A stretch of DNA of 64,000 nt from Nostocales cyanobacterium HT-58-2. GTDB lineage: Bacteria; Cyanobacteriota; Cyanobacteriia; Cyanobacteriales; Nostocaceae. The notes beneath the pieces are model-generated. The model saw only the letters and a program-made list of their open reading frames with translations, did no database searches and was not told where the DNA came from. Below are positions 1 through 8,460 of the stretch, piece by piece (positions within the stretch are counted from its first letter, which is position 1; the number at the start of each line of letters is the position of its first letter). The stretch is taken from assembly GCA_002163975.1 (NCBI GenBank), contig CP019636.1, positions 7,071,501 through 7,135,500 of the forward strand. The letters are read 5' to 3'. Position numbers and translations under genes: made by a program.

Positions 1-361
1 CAGGATTGTGGTGATGCATCCAATGTTTTTTTAAGAGTTTTTCATAAGATAAAAAACCATAAAGGACTAGAGAGAGTGAACCAATAAAATGGTTGATTTT
101 ACTATTGACAGGAAATACGACCCCATGCATGGCATCATGAGTCGTAATAAATAATCCCGTATAAAGAAATGTTTGCCAAAGTACAGCTAGTAATAAAGTT
201 AAGATATTAAATTTAGAAATATCTACAGAAAGTAAAAAAATCAAGCTAGTTGCCCAAGTTGTAATAATGACAATAGCAATGACGAGCCCTATGCTAGATT
301 CACTGGTAACTTTTAGGTGAGGACTGGTCTTTTTTTCTAATTGTTGAATTTGTTGAATCAA
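1..361 (-). CDS. crtW: Beta-carotene ketolase CrtW, N-terminal part (runs off window)
   Basis: About 120 codons of a membrane-bound di-iron ketolase/desaturase-family protein, cut by the left edge. Translating the minus strand gives a hydrophobic segment, then HDAMHG (about residues 75-80), then HWMHHHNP at the edge. These are the first two histidine boxes of the CrtW family, which adds 4-keto groups to beta-carotene rings to give echinenone or canthaxanthin in the membrane. The start is uncertain: I chose TTG at 361, with GGAG about 8 bases upstream. The frame stays open further upstream, with GTG codons but no ATG, so the protein may be longer. Family identity is strong. Exact substrate is inferred from the family. 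Confidence 0.82.
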   Translation of the reverse strand, partial: MIQQIQQLEKKTSPHLKVTSESSIGLVIAIVIITTWATSLIFLLSVDISKFNILTLLLAVLWQTFLYTGLFITTHDAMHGVVFPVNSKINHFIGSLSLVLYGFLSYEKLLKKHWMHHHNP

Positions 362-747
362 GATTCTACTCCGTTTTAATTGAAAATTCACAAAAATGAA
401 ATTTACATAAGACACATTCCCCACGTGATAGGGCAATATCACTGGTAGTTAGTGCTACATTTTTTACATCATTAATATGAACTTTGTAGAAATATTAAGC
501 TATTTTAACAATTGTATAGAAAACTGTCGTACCAAAAACTTTTTTCTTCTGGAGGTTGGTTGATATTGGCGTAATACAGCAAAATTCTGCAGAGAAATTC
601 AGAAGCCACAACCTGGAGTTTTGAAAGTGTTAGCTGTTGCGTCTCTTCCATTCTGTATTATCTGTAGTGGCAATGAAAAATCTGCTAACTTCTAACTGTA
701 GGCGGAGCTGACCTTGCTCCGCTGTTGAGTTCTGGGCTATTTTAAAA
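362..747. other. Intergenic region between crtW and hli
   Basis: AT-rich and without a credible ORF. It should hold the crtW promoter on the minus strand and the hli 3' end. The only clear structure is the hairpin at 702-722. Confidence 0.5.
702..722 (-). terminator. Hairpin downstream of hli
   Basis: A perfect 7-bp stem (GCGGAGC / GCTCCGC) with a 7-base loop lies 25 bases past the hli stop. It has no strong T-run in the hli direction, so it may act as a weak terminator or as an mRNA 3' stabiliser. Confidence 0.45.
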
Positions 748-939
748 CTAGCGAATAAGGTTGAGCACGTCGCGCAGAACGCTGTAGCCGTTTAAATCCC
801 ACAGAAGGTAAGCGATAAAACCAATCATTGCTAAGCGACCTTGCCAAAGTTCAGATTGTGGAGTAAACCCTGCCTTGACTGCATTGCGATCACTGCCATT
901 GTATGCCTTTTCTGTTGCATCAGTAGGATAATTTCCCAT
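748..939 (-). CDS. hli: High-light-inducible protein (Hlip, one-helix CAB-like)
   Basis: A 63-residue protein with one membrane helix and the chlorophyll-binding signature ELWQGRLAMIGF (residues 30-41). The length and motif fit the single-helix Hlip/SCP family, which binds chlorophyll and carotenoid near photosystem II and in chlorophyll biosynthesis complexes, dissipating energy under high light. Most family members have Asn where this one has Gln (ELWQGR instead of ExxNGR), which keeps an amide side chain. A likely light-regulated promoter lies upstream: a TTTACATTTAC stretch near 1052-1062 on the minus strand resembles part of an HLR1 box, but this is weak. Stands alone, not in an operon. 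Confidence 0.88.
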   Translation of the reverse strand: MGNYPTDATEKAYNGSDRNAVKAGFTPQSELWQGRLAMIGFIAYLLWDLNGYSVLRDVLNLIR

Positions 940-1251
940 TGTTAAGTTTCCTGAAGTATATAAATAACACTTTTCATAGTACTGACCCTTCTAATACGCG
1001 CTATCTGTCTGTAGTGCCAAAGCATTAGCTAGTCCAAAGGCTGAGATTTTCATGAGTAAATGTAAAGATTTATAGTACAAAAGGTTACTAAGAGTGAGAT
1101 GAGCCTATGAAGTCAAGGATTTTTTCTAGACAAGTAGTGGTTAGGTATACCAAAAAAATTGAGAAATTGAAAATCTAACGTTAGTCAGAAGGTTTACTAA
1201 ATTTTGTTGCCCAAACTATAGACAGTAAGCAAAGTTTTTTGACTCAAGAAT
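940..1251. other. Divergent intergenic region, hli / SDR
   Basis: Holds the divergent promoters of hli (minus) and the short-chain dehydrogenase (plus). No ORF or repeat recognised apart from the TTTACATTTAC stretch mentioned under hli. Confidence 0.4.
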
Positions 1252-2070
1252 ATGGCTCCTACAGTACTTATTACAGGTGCTTCTGAGGGCATTGGCAAAG
1301 CTAGCGCTCTTCTGTTTGCTAGCAAAGGCTATGACCTGATACTCACTGCCCGTCACCCTGACAATTTGGAAAGCGTAGCACAGGAAGTCCAAAGCCTTGG
1401 TCGTCCAGCACCACTGACTATTCCTTGTGATGTGACAGATTCATCACAGGTGGATCATCTTGTGGAAAAGGCTTTGGATCATTACGGCTATATTGATATA
1501 CTGATTAATAATGCAGGTATTTTTGCAGAAGGACCTGTGGAGAAGTTTTCTCTGAGCGATTGGCATCAAATTATAGATACCAATTTATGGGGATATATTC
1601 ACACAGTTCATGCTCTTTTACCTCATTTCCTTCAAAGGAAATCTGGAACTATTGTGAATGTCAGTTCCATTGGGGGTAAAGTCCCTACTCCTTACTTGGT
1701 GCCATATTGTACAAGTAAGTTTGGTGTTACAGGATTAACAGAATCGATGCACGCGGAATTAAAGCCCAAAGGTGTTCACGTTTGTGGAATTTACCCCAAT
1801 GTGATCAAGAGTCGTTTTCTGGAACGGGCTATTTTTCGTGGTCAGGATGAGCAGGATACTCAATCCCGTCGTGAGCAATTGGACAATGTCTTGAAAAATC
1901 CTGCTGTGGAGAAGCCAGAGGATGTGGCAAATGCCATCTGGGATGCCGTTAAAAATCAAAAGTCTGAGGTATTTGTTGGTTCAGCGAATTTGTCGCAAGC
2001 AATTTATCGATTGTTTCCAAGCTTGCTGCAGTGGGTTTCTCGGCAAGCATTGAAAAATCAAGATAATTGA
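1252..2070 (+). CDS. Short-chain dehydrogenase/reductase (SDR)
   Basis: A 272-residue classical SDR that should catalyse NAD(P)-dependent oxidation or reduction of a small substrate. It has TGASEGIG (residues 8-15) for cofactor binding, NNAG at 86-89, and the catalytic YCTSK (Tyr152, Lys156) preceded by the conserved Ser in VSSIGG. Length is normal for the classical class, and the C-terminus is variable and basic. The substrate cannot be told from sequence. It stands alone, and its stop codon abuts or overlaps the right end of a tnpB element, so the original 3' end may have been altered by that insertion. Confidence 0.88.
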   Translation: MAPTVLITGASEGIGKASALLFASKGYDLILTARHPDNLESVAQEVQSLGRPAPLTIPCDVTDSSQVDHLVEKALDHYGYIDILINNAGIFAEGPVEKFSLSDWHQIIDTNLWGYIHTVHALLPHFLQRKSGTIVNVSSIGGKVPTPYLVPYCTSKFGVTGLTESMHAELKPKGVHVCGIYPNVIKSRFLERAIFRGQDEQDTQSRREQLDNVLKNPAVEKPEDVANAIWDAVKNQKSEVFVGSANLSQAIYRLFPSLLQWVSRQALKNQDN

Positions 2071-2074
2071 CGCT

Positions 2075-2103
2075 CCCCGTATGTAGCGAAGCGAAATGCG
2101 GGG
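2075..2103 (-). repeat. Right-end hairpin of the tnpB element
   Basis: Imperfect palindrome CCCCGTAT / ATGCGGGG with an inner AGCGAAGCGA loop region, just past the tnpB stop. In this family such a structure is the transposase recognition hairpin and overlaps the 3' part of the omega (guide) RNA. The RNA itself is inferred, not seen. Confidence 0.6.
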
Positions 2104-2112
2104 ATTCTTGTT

Positions 2113-3309
2113 TCACTGAGCAACCTTGCCTAGATTTGTTGCCAAATCTGGGTAGAGGGTCATCTCTCCACAAGCGTTAAAAGTTTCGGTGCGCCCCACC
2201 GTACTTAAGTCGTAATTAGTTTGTTTCAATGCCTTGTTCAATATGTTAATCGATGCGTTCAAATCTCTATCTAAAACACAACCACACCTACAAATATGAG
2301 TGCGAACTGATAGGGATTTTTTTCCAACCTCACCACATGATGAACAGTTTTGACTGGTGAATTTTGGGTCAACAGGTACGACAACTCGACCATAGATTTT
2401 GCCAAAATATTCTAACCATTGAGTGAACAACGACCATGAAACATCACTAATCGATTTCGCAAGCTTACTATTCTTAACCATGTTTTTCACTTGTAGTTTT
2501 TCGTATGCCACAAGGTCGTTAGACCTGACTACGCACAATGCTTGTTTAACGGCATTATCTTTACGCTGACGCGAAACTTTCAAGTGCTTTCTACCAAGAC
2601 GGTTAATAGCTTTCTTACGATTCCTAGACCCTTTCTTTTTACGGCTAACTTGTTTTTGAAGACGTTTGAAAGCCTTCTCTGACTTACGTAAATATCTAGG
2701 GTTTTCTACAGTATTACCCTGCGAGTCAGTATAGAAGTGGTTCAGACCAACGTCCAAACCTATGGTTTTACCTGTAGGTTGAGTCTCTATATTCCGTTCT
2801 GCGTCTACACAGAATTGAACATAGTAACCATCTGAACGTTTAACTATTCTAACCCGCTTGATTTGTTTGATTTGGTAAAAGTGCAAGTCCCAAGTTCCAA
2901 CTAACTTGAGCTGACCAATATTACATTTATCTGTGAATTTAATGTACTTGCGGTCGTCTGAAAGCTTCCATCCACTCAACTTATATTCTACTGAACGGTT
3001 ATTTTTTTGGAATCTTGGATATCCCTTCTTACCTGAAATCTTAGCCTTGCAATTATCAAAAAATCTCTTGATGGCAAAAGCCGTTCTTTCTGCTGCTGCT
3101 TGTCTTGCTGAAGAATTTAATTTATCAGCAAAGTCAAACTCGTTGGCTATAACAGCAGTGTATTTATTCAAGTCGTAAGGCTTAACATATGAATTGTCCA
3201 TCCAAAACCGCAAGCACTTATTACGGATAAATTTAGTAATCCGCAACGCTTCATCTATCTGTTGATATTGTCGCTCAGTACCTTTAGCTTTGAATTCAAA
3301 AACAATCAT
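2113..3309 (-). CDS. tnpB: TnpB RNA-guided nuclease (IS200/IS605 accessory protein)
   Basis: A 398-residue full-length TnpB: basic N-terminal helix-turn-helix region, split RuvC-like nuclease, and zinc finger. The three RuvC acidic residues are present: Asp186 in IGLDVGLN, Glu270 in VAYEKL, and the Asp in DRDLNAS (about 347-349). The zinc ribbon has CSSCG and CRCGC. In characterised relatives TnpB uses an RNA made from its own 3' end and the element's right end to cut DNA matching the flanking sequence, which favours retention of the element. Nothing suggests inactivation. Start chosen at ATG 3309, with AAGG a few bases upstream. Confidence 0.92.
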   Translation of the reverse strand: MIVFEFKAKGTERQYQQIDEALRITKFIRNKCLRFWMDNSYVKPYDLNKYTAVIANEFDFADKLNSSARQAAAERTAFAIKRFFDNCKAKISGKKGYPRFQKNNRSVEYKLSGWKLSDDRKYIKFTDKCNIGQLKLVGTWDLHFYQIKQIKRVRIVKRSDGYYVQFCVDAERNIETQPTGKTIGLDVGLNHFYTDSQGNTVENPRYLRKSEKAFKRLQKQVSRKKKGSRNRKKAINRLGRKHLKVSRQRKDNAVKQALCVVRSNDLVAYEKLQVKNMVKNSKLAKSISDVSWSLFTQWLEYFGKIYGRVVVPVDPKFTSQNCSSCGEVGKKSLSVRTHICRCGCVLDRDLNASINILNKALKQTNYDLSTVGRTETFNACGEMTLYPDLATNLGKVAQ

Positions 3310-3395
3310 CTGCCTTTCATCCCCACACTCCGCCTGTGCTGCGTATGGGGTCTTCCCGGCAAATTAGATAAAAGCTCAAAATGGAAATCATTCTC

Positions 3396-3845
3396 TCACC
3401 GTGACTCGCATTCCCTTTTCGTTACGTGGTGGCGGTAGCGAAACATAGCTTCTAGCTGGACTTGTACAAGCCAACCACTGACAAATTCTACTGCTTGTCC
3501 ACCAGGCATGGAAAAGGAAATCTCATCAGTCAACCTGGTTGTACCATTTTCTGCTTGAAACAGATGTCGATGCACCCAAGAATCAAAAGGTCCAGAGATT
3601 TGTTCGTCAGTAAACAGGTGATATTCCTCGTATTCTGTGTGGCGTGCTAACCAACGTAAAGGCAATGGTCCCAAGAAAAGACGAAACTCTGTGATAGCAC
3701 CCTTGCCCAGTCCTCCTTCGCGACGGAGGACTTGAACAGGTTGCCAAGGTGGAGTTAGCAGTTGCAAAACATCTGGTCTTTCGTAAAATTTCCAAACAAC
3801 CTCTACTGGTGCATGAATGACTGAGGAATATTTAAAGAGCAGCAT
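3396..3845 (-). CDS. SRPBCC-family (START-like) protein
   Basis: About 149 residues. It opens with a beta strand and the motif IHAPVEVVWKFYERPD typical of SRPBCC/polyketide-cyclase-like ligand-binding folds, and ends with a long C-terminal helix (VQVQLEAMFRYRHH). Related proteins bind hydrophobic ligands or act as small hydrolases or cyclases, but the ligand here is unknown. An in-frame TTG at 3860 would add five residues. I prefer ATG 3845. Head of a leftward group of unrelated small genes. Confidence 0.75.
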   Translation of the reverse strand: MLLFKYSSVIHAPVEVVWKFYERPDVLQLLTPPWQPVQVLRREGGLGKGAITEFRLFLGPLPLRWLARHTEYEEYHLFTDEQISGPFDSWVHRHLFQAENGTTRLTDEISFSMPGGQAVEFVSGWLVQVQLEAMFRYRHHVTKRECESR

Positions 3846-3995
3846 CTCAACAATTTTCAATTTCGTAAATAATGACTGATAGTTAATGGTTGTTAGTTGT
3901 TAGTAGAATTTTTTAATGAAAACTAACAACTACACACTAACTATTCTTTATGACCTATTACCAAAAAATCTCTAATTTAAAATCAGTAGAAAAGT

Positions 3996-4184
3996 TTATT
4001 CATCATATTCAGTATCTATCTCTACATCCAACGTATCTTCATCAATGCGCACATAGAGAATATTTGGACGACAGCAGACTTGACAATCTTCTACGTAAGA
4101 TTGCTGTCCACCTGCACTTAAATCCACGAAGGTCGTATTTGGTTCGCCGCAATAGGCGCAGTAGTATTCAGCTGTTGTTTGCAT
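3996..4184 (-). CDS. CPXCG-type cysteine-rich small protein
   Basis: A 62-residue protein with two CxxC pairs (CAYCG at about 9-13, CQVCC at about 34-38), likely binding one zinc, and an acidic tail (IDTEYDE). It matches the small CPXCG cysteine-rich family found across bacteria, whose function is not known. The first knuckle has Ala in place of the usual Pro. It sits just downstream of the radical SAM gene on the same strand and may be cotranscribed. Confidence 0.75.
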   Translation of the reverse strand: MQTTAEYYCAYCGEPNTTFVDLSAGGQQSYVEDCQVCCRPNILYVRIDEDTLDVEIDTEYDE

Positions 4185-4254
4185 TTACAAAGTTTTCCTG
4201 GCGTTAGGAAGCACATGAGGCAAGAGAGAACTTGTGTTCCTCTAGGTTTAAAAA

Positions 4255-5901
4255 TTAAACTTTTAAGGGCTGTAGTTCTTGTTGGGATGGGTTGAAATGA
4301 CTGGTGGCATCAGTCAAGTGTTTTAGTAGTGTAGACTGCGGTAATGGTCCTTGCAAGTGATTCCAAGGTAAGACTTGGTCTGTTGACCAATGAGCATGAA
4401 CGTAGAAATCCAAGTTGGGAATTTGTCCCTTGAGTTGTTTAAAAGCACGTTTATAGCTACCCAGAGAATCACCGAAATCACGAGTGAGTTCTAGAAGATG
4501 GGAGAGTCGGCGATCGCCCCTCGATAACAAAGCTTGAATGATTGACCAGTTGTAGCTTTCTGGACGAAAGTCTATGCCTTGAGGTTTCAGTTGTTTTTGC
4601 AAAAACTGTAACCGCTTTTCTGCTTGAGGGTTTACCCCAAACCACTGAAACGGTGTGTGTGCCTTGGGAACAAAAGTACTGCATCCTAGCGTTAACCGCA
4701 ATCCAGGGGCGGCTTTTTTAATCTCGCGCATCATCGCCACGGTTGCATCTAAATCCTCTGGTTCCTCGCCAGGAATTCCAGCCATCCCGTAGAGTTTTAA
4801 ACTAGATAAGCCCCCAGCTTTCGCATTCACTGCGGCTTGGATAATTTCGTCATTGTGCAACTTTTTGTTAATAATACGTCGTAATTTTTCCGAACCACTT
4901 TCTACAGCAATAGTCAGAGATTTTGTGTCTCTTTTCGCCAAAGTCTGTGCCAACTGCACTGTCACTGTATTTGTTCGCACTGAAGCGATGCTTAAACGTA
5001 CATCATTGTACTTTGGCTGGCTAATATAGTCGAGTAAAGCCTCAAATTCAGGATGTTGGGTGACTGAAGCCCCCAATAATCCTAACCGATTTGTAACTGA
5101 TAACCCTTTTTCAATCGCTGGAATGAGCGAACCTTCAACACTAGCAGTTCTAAAAGGCAGTGTGAGATAACTTGCTAAGCAGAAACGGCACATTTCTGGG
5201 CAACTTCTCACCACTTCCACCATATAAATGTTTTCCCAAGCCGCTTTTTCCGTCACCACTGTTGATGCTGAGAGAACATTTCCTCGATAAGTTTGCTTTT
5301 GCACCACATCTGGAATGAGGGTGGAAATGGGCACAATAGACTTTACAGCCCCATCTGCTGCGTGATACTCCACCTCATACAAACTAGGAACATAAATACC
5401 AGGAATTTGTGCTAACGCTTTAAGTTGGGTTTGTCTGTCGGCGTTCCTAACTTCTTTATAAGCTTCAATAAAATTCCCCAGCAAAGTTTCCCCATCCCCC
5501 AGCAAAATGACATCAAAGAAATCTGCAAAAGGTTCGGGGTTAGCAGTGAGTACGGGACCACCACCAAAAACTATGGGATGATTATTATCTCGGGCATTTG
5601 ACCTAACAGGAATTTCCAAAGATTCCAACAGGTTTAAAATATTGACATAATCTAGTTCCCACGACAAGGAAAAGCCCAATAATTCGGGTTTTCTCGGCAA
5701 TTGCTCGTGAGTGTCGGTGAAAAGACGACTCACCTGCACATCAGAACGCATGGCTAAAGTTGCCCATACCACCTGATAGCCAAGGCTAGTAATACCCACA
5801 CAGTACTCATTAGGAAAGGCAAAGATGGTGGGGATAGCATCAGTGTCAGGGATAGCAGGGTTAAATAAAAGGCGTTCAGCAGTAAATACAGAAGATGTCA
5901 C
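4255..5901 (-). CDS. Radical SAM protein with N-terminal B12-binding-like domain
   Basis: A 548-residue protein. The N-terminal third resembles a cobalamin-binding-like Rossmann domain (LLGFSLSWELDYVNIL, then VFGGGP and LLGDGE). The core has CPEMCRFC, giving Cys234, Cys238 and Cys241 for the [4Fe-4S] cluster that cleaves S-adenosylmethionine. The family is widespread in cyanobacteria and annotated only as radical SAM, and the reaction is not established. The classic B12-ligand motif DxHxxG is not evident, so cobalamin binding is doubtful. Starts at ATG 5901. Confidence 0.85.
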   Translation of the reverse strand: MTSSVFTAERLLFNPAIPDTDAIPTIFAFPNEYCVGITSLGYQVVWATLAMRSDVQVSRLFTDTHEQLPRKPELLGFSLSWELDYVNILNLLESLEIPVRSNARDNNHPIVFGGGPVLTANPEPFADFFDVILLGDGETLLGNFIEAYKEVRNADRQTQLKALAQIPGIYVPSLYEVEYHAADGAVKSIVPISTLIPDVVQKQTYRGNVLSASTVVTEKAAWENIYMVEVVRSCPEMCRFCLASYLTLPFRTASVEGSLIPAIEKGLSVTNRLGLLGASVTQHPEFEALLDYISQPKYNDVRLSIASVRTNTVTVQLAQTLAKRDTKSLTIAVESGSEKLRRIINKKLHNDEIIQAAVNAKAGGLSSLKLYGMAGIPGEEPEDLDATVAMMREIKKAAPGLRLTLGCSTFVPKAHTPFQWFGVNPQAEKRLQFLQKQLKPQGIDFRPESYNWSIIQALLSRGDRRLSHLLELTRDFGDSLGSYKRAFKQLKGQIPNLDFYVHAHWSTDQVLPWNHLQGPLPQSTLLKHLTDATSHFNPSQQELQPLKV

Positions 5902-5922
5902 AGGTGTTTTTTATGAACAGGT

Positions 5923-6177
5923 TTATCTATATTTAATTTTAAGCCATAGAATTATAAGGTTAAAAAACAATGTGACGCCGTTAGCAAGGACAATCGGCAA
6001 AGCGTTTAGAGAAATTCCATAAATTAACCATAGAAGGATACCTGTGTTGAAGAAAATTAGCATAGCAAAGGAAACATCTTTAGCTGATTTCGTTTGCCAT
6101 GTTTTTATCATTTGTGGCACAAAAGAAAATGTTGTTAATGTGGCAGCGACTAATCCTAGAATCGTAATCAAATCCAT
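5923..6177 (-). CDS. SemiSWEET-family sugar transporter subunit
   Basis: An 84-residue protein with three predicted membrane helices and a PQ-loop motif (FVPQMIKTW, Pro21-Gln22). This is the standard size of bacterial SemiSWEETs, which dimerise to carry sugars by facilitated diffusion across the plasma membrane. Substrate unknown. It ends 21 bases before the radical SAM gene on the same strand, so the two may be cotranscribed. Confidence 0.88.
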   Translation of the reverse strand: MDLITILGLVAATLTTFSFVPQMIKTWQTKSAKDVSFAMLIFFNTGILLWLIYGISLNALPIVLANGVTLFFNLIILWLKIKYR

Positions 6178-6211
6178 TTAATGCAACCCTTTGTATAAAT
6201 TATTATGTTTT

Positions 6212-7036
6212 TTAATTCTCTAGCAAATTCTCTGTATACAACAATTCATCTAGCCCATCAATTAAGATATTCGCCTTGTCAAGAATTCCTTTGTCATCAA
6301 AAGAAGATGCAATACTGCATACGAGAGTATTAATATTTTTCTCCATATCCACAGGTAATTTTTTACAGAGATTGTTTGCAAATTGTATTAAACGTTTTTC
6401 ACCTGGATGAGGCACAGAGTTAACAGCAAAAATAATATCAAAATAACTTGCTATTAATGCGGCTATCCGGTGGTTAATGCTGATAAAGTCATTACGGCTA
6501 ATTGCCAATTCTATTTGATGTAGATAAGAAGAAATATTATTTCTTAAAATCGGATAATTTTTAGCAATGATTGCTCTTCTTAAAGCTTCTGGATAGGGTT
6601 GATTGGCTTTTTGTTGCAATCGTTGAAACCAATCGTTTCGGTCATACAAAGCTTTTGAATGCAAAACATTCCACCAAAAACAAGTGGAATAACCAACTGA
6701 GGCTTGATGCTTCACCAGTACAGAATCTAATTGTGCTTCAATCCATTCTGGTGAACGATACATAATATCAATACCAAGTCCAGAATTGGTATCTATCCAC
6801 TCATCTCCAGGTTCCCAAAATTGATTATTTATTTCGCTGCGATTAGCAAATTTTCTGCTGATTTCTGCACGAATATTTATAGGAATTTCTTCTTGAATGT
6901 AAACATAAAAGTCTAAGTCAGATAATTCATCCCAGACGCTTGCTGTTTGAGAACCAGCTAAAGCAACAGCTATCACTTGAGGTAGTTTACTAAATTCAGT
7001 GGCTATGGTCTCAACTAAAGAGTTATTTAGAGGCAT
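6212..7036 (-). CDS. Nucleotidyltransferase-fold protein (DUF4037-like)
   Basis: A 274-residue protein with an N-terminal nucleotidyltransferase signature, GSQ at 28-30 and SDLDFYVY at 39-46, where Asp40 and Asp42 would bind metal. The C-terminal half is helical, as in DUF4037 proteins. The fold suggests transfer of a nucleotide to a small molecule or protein, but the substrate is unknown; some relatives are antibiotic nucleotidyltransferases. Encoded upstream of the SemiSWEET gene on the same strand with a 34-base gap. Confidence 0.7.
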   Translation of the reverse strand: MPLNNSLVETIATEFSKLPQVIAVALAGSQTASVWDELSDLDFYVYIQEEIPINIRAEISRKFANRSEINNQFWEPGDEWIDTNSGLGIDIMYRSPEWIEAQLDSVLVKHQASVGYSTCFWWNVLHSKALYDRNDWFQRLQQKANQPYPEALRRAIIAKNYPILRNNISSYLHQIELAISRNDFISINHRIAALIASYFDIIFAVNSVPHPGEKRLIQFANNLCKKLPVDMEKNINTLVCSIASSFDDKGILDKANILIDGLDELLYTENLLEN

Positions 7037-7102
7037 AATTTATACTTTGAGATACGATGCACAACCTTAAATATGCTACCAGTGAATTATCAACACGCTA
7101 GT

Positions 7103-7149
7103 AAAAAAAAAGGGTGCGTTAGGCGATCGCCATAACACACCCTTTTTTT
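7103..7149 (-). terminator. Strong intrinsic (bidirectional) terminator after aroC
   Basis: A long hairpin lies 14 bases past the aroC stop. The A-run and T-run flank GGGTG / CACCC arms, and a HIP1-containing GGCGATCGCC sits at the tip. In the aroC direction it ends in a run of T. By symmetry it could also stop plus-strand transcription. Confidence 0.85.
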
Positions 7150-7163
7150 ATGAGTCAATTATC

Positions 7164-8252
7164 TTATAAGACCTTACACTGTCCGTGATGCCGTAACAGA
7201 TGGTCGCATAGCACCAGCGCTACCATCGCCTCAACCATTGGAACAGCACGGGGTAACACACACGGATCATGGCGTCCCTTTCCTGCTAATACTGTCTCTT
7301 CACCCTCACGCGTGACTGTCTTCTGTTCTTTTCTAATAGTTGCCGTTGGCTTAAATGCGACACGCAAGATGATATTTTCACCGTTGGAAATACCGCCTTG
7401 GATTCCACCAGAACGGTTAGTTATGGTGCGGATTTCTCCTTTTTCATCTGTATAAAACTCGTCGTTATGCTCAAAACCAGTGAGCAGTGTTCCTGGAAAA
7501 CCTGAACCAATTTCAAAGCCTTTGCTAGCTGGGAGAGACAACACGCCTTTAGCAATATCCGCTTCCAACTTATCAAAAACTGGCTCACCCAAACCTTTCG
7601 GTACATTTCGCGCCACGCATTCCACGACGCCACCAACAGAATCACCTTGTCTGCCAGTTTGCTCAATTAATTCAATCATCCGTTCTGCACATTCAGTATC
7701 GGGACAACGGACGATGTTGCTTTCAACTTGCTCTAAAGTCACGGTGTTGGGGTCAATACCGCCTTCCAAATCTTTGATACGCTTGACATAACCAATAACT
7801 TCGACATTGGCGACTTGACGGAGGATTTTTTTGGCGATCGCACCTGCAGCAACTCGTCCTATAGTCTCCCGCGCCGATGACCGACCTCCTCCCTGCCAAT
7901 TGCGAATTCCATATTTCGCGTCATATGTCGCATCTGCATGAGAAGGGCGATACTTAAGCGCCATCTCATCATAATCCTGGGAGCGTGTGTCTTTATTTCT
8001 TACCAGGATGGCGATCGGTGTTCCTAGTGTTTTCCCCTCAAAGACCCCTGAGAGAATTTCGCAAGTGTCTGTTTCTTTGCGAGGTGTTGTAATCTTACTT
8101 TGTCCGGGACGCCTTCTATCTAGTTCTACTTGAATTTCCTCTGCAGAAATTTCCAGTTGCGGAGGACAACCATCAATCACAACTCCCACACCGCCGCCGT
8201 GGGACTCGCCAAAAGTGGTGATGCGAAAAAGATGACCAAAAGTGTTGCCCAT
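7164..8252 (-). CDS. aroC: Chorismate synthase
   Basis: A 362-residue chorismate synthase, the last step of the shikimate pathway: 5-enolpyruvylshikimate-3-phosphate to chorismate, using reduced FMN. Signature regions are visible: the N-terminal [16 protein letters not shown] (about 15-30), the RPGQSK region (about 48-53), the GGRSSARET motif near the middle, and [12 protein letters not shown] near the C-terminus. Full length and intact, with the start [11 protein letters not shown] typical of the family. Followed by its own terminator. Confidence 0.97.
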   Translation of the reverse strand: MGNTFGHLFRITTFGESHGGGVGVVIDGCPPQLEISAEEIQVELDRRRPGQSKITTPRKETDTCEILSGVFEGKTLGTPIAILVRNKDTRSQDYDEMALKYRPSHADATYDAKYGIRNWQGGGRSSARETIGRVAAGAIAKKILRQVANVEVIGYVKRIKDLEGGIDPNTVTLEQVESNIVRCPDTECAERMIELIEQTGRQGDSVGGVVECVARNVPKGLGEPVFDKLEADIAKGVLSLPASKGFEIGSGFPGTLLTGFEHNDEFYTDEKGEIRTITNRSGGIQGGISNGENIILRVAFKPTATIRKEQKTVTREGEETVLAGKGRHDPCVLPRAVPMVEAMVALVLCDHLLRHHGQCKVL

Positions 8253-8410
8253 GATGTTGAGGAAATATCGTCAAGCACTTGTATATACCTATAGCATTTT
8301 CTCATTACAAAGCAAAAAATGATATGACTGTCATTTACCCATTTCTTTGACTTTTTTTCTTATTGTTTTGATTTGGCTCGACAGCACAGCAGGCTTGGCA
8401 GTTTAAACCA

Positions 8411-8438
8411 AAAAGCGCCCCCTGTTGGGGACGCCTTT
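8411..8438 (-). terminator. psbA intrinsic terminator
   Basis: Read on the minus strand: a GC-rich hairpin (GGCG-T-CCCC, loop AACA, GGGG-G-CGC) followed by TTTTT, starting about 23 bases after the psbA stop codon. Confidence 0.85.
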
Positions 8439-8460
8439 CTGATTCAGCTAAGGTTGAAGA

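Larger units (their letters stand above)
2067..3350 (-). mobile_element. IS200/IS605-family element carrying only tnpB (IS1341 type)
   Basis: tnpB is bracketed by imperfect subterminal hairpins: one at 2075-2103 (CCCCGTAT...ATGCGGGG) at the element's right end, and one at 3321-3350 (CCCC...GGGG) at its left end. There are no inverted terminal repeats and no target duplication, as expected for this family. No tnpA is present, so movement would depend on a tyrosine (Y1) transposase elsewhere. Exact ends are estimated. The right end falls at or within the stop codon of the upstream convergent SDR gene. Confidence 0.75.
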
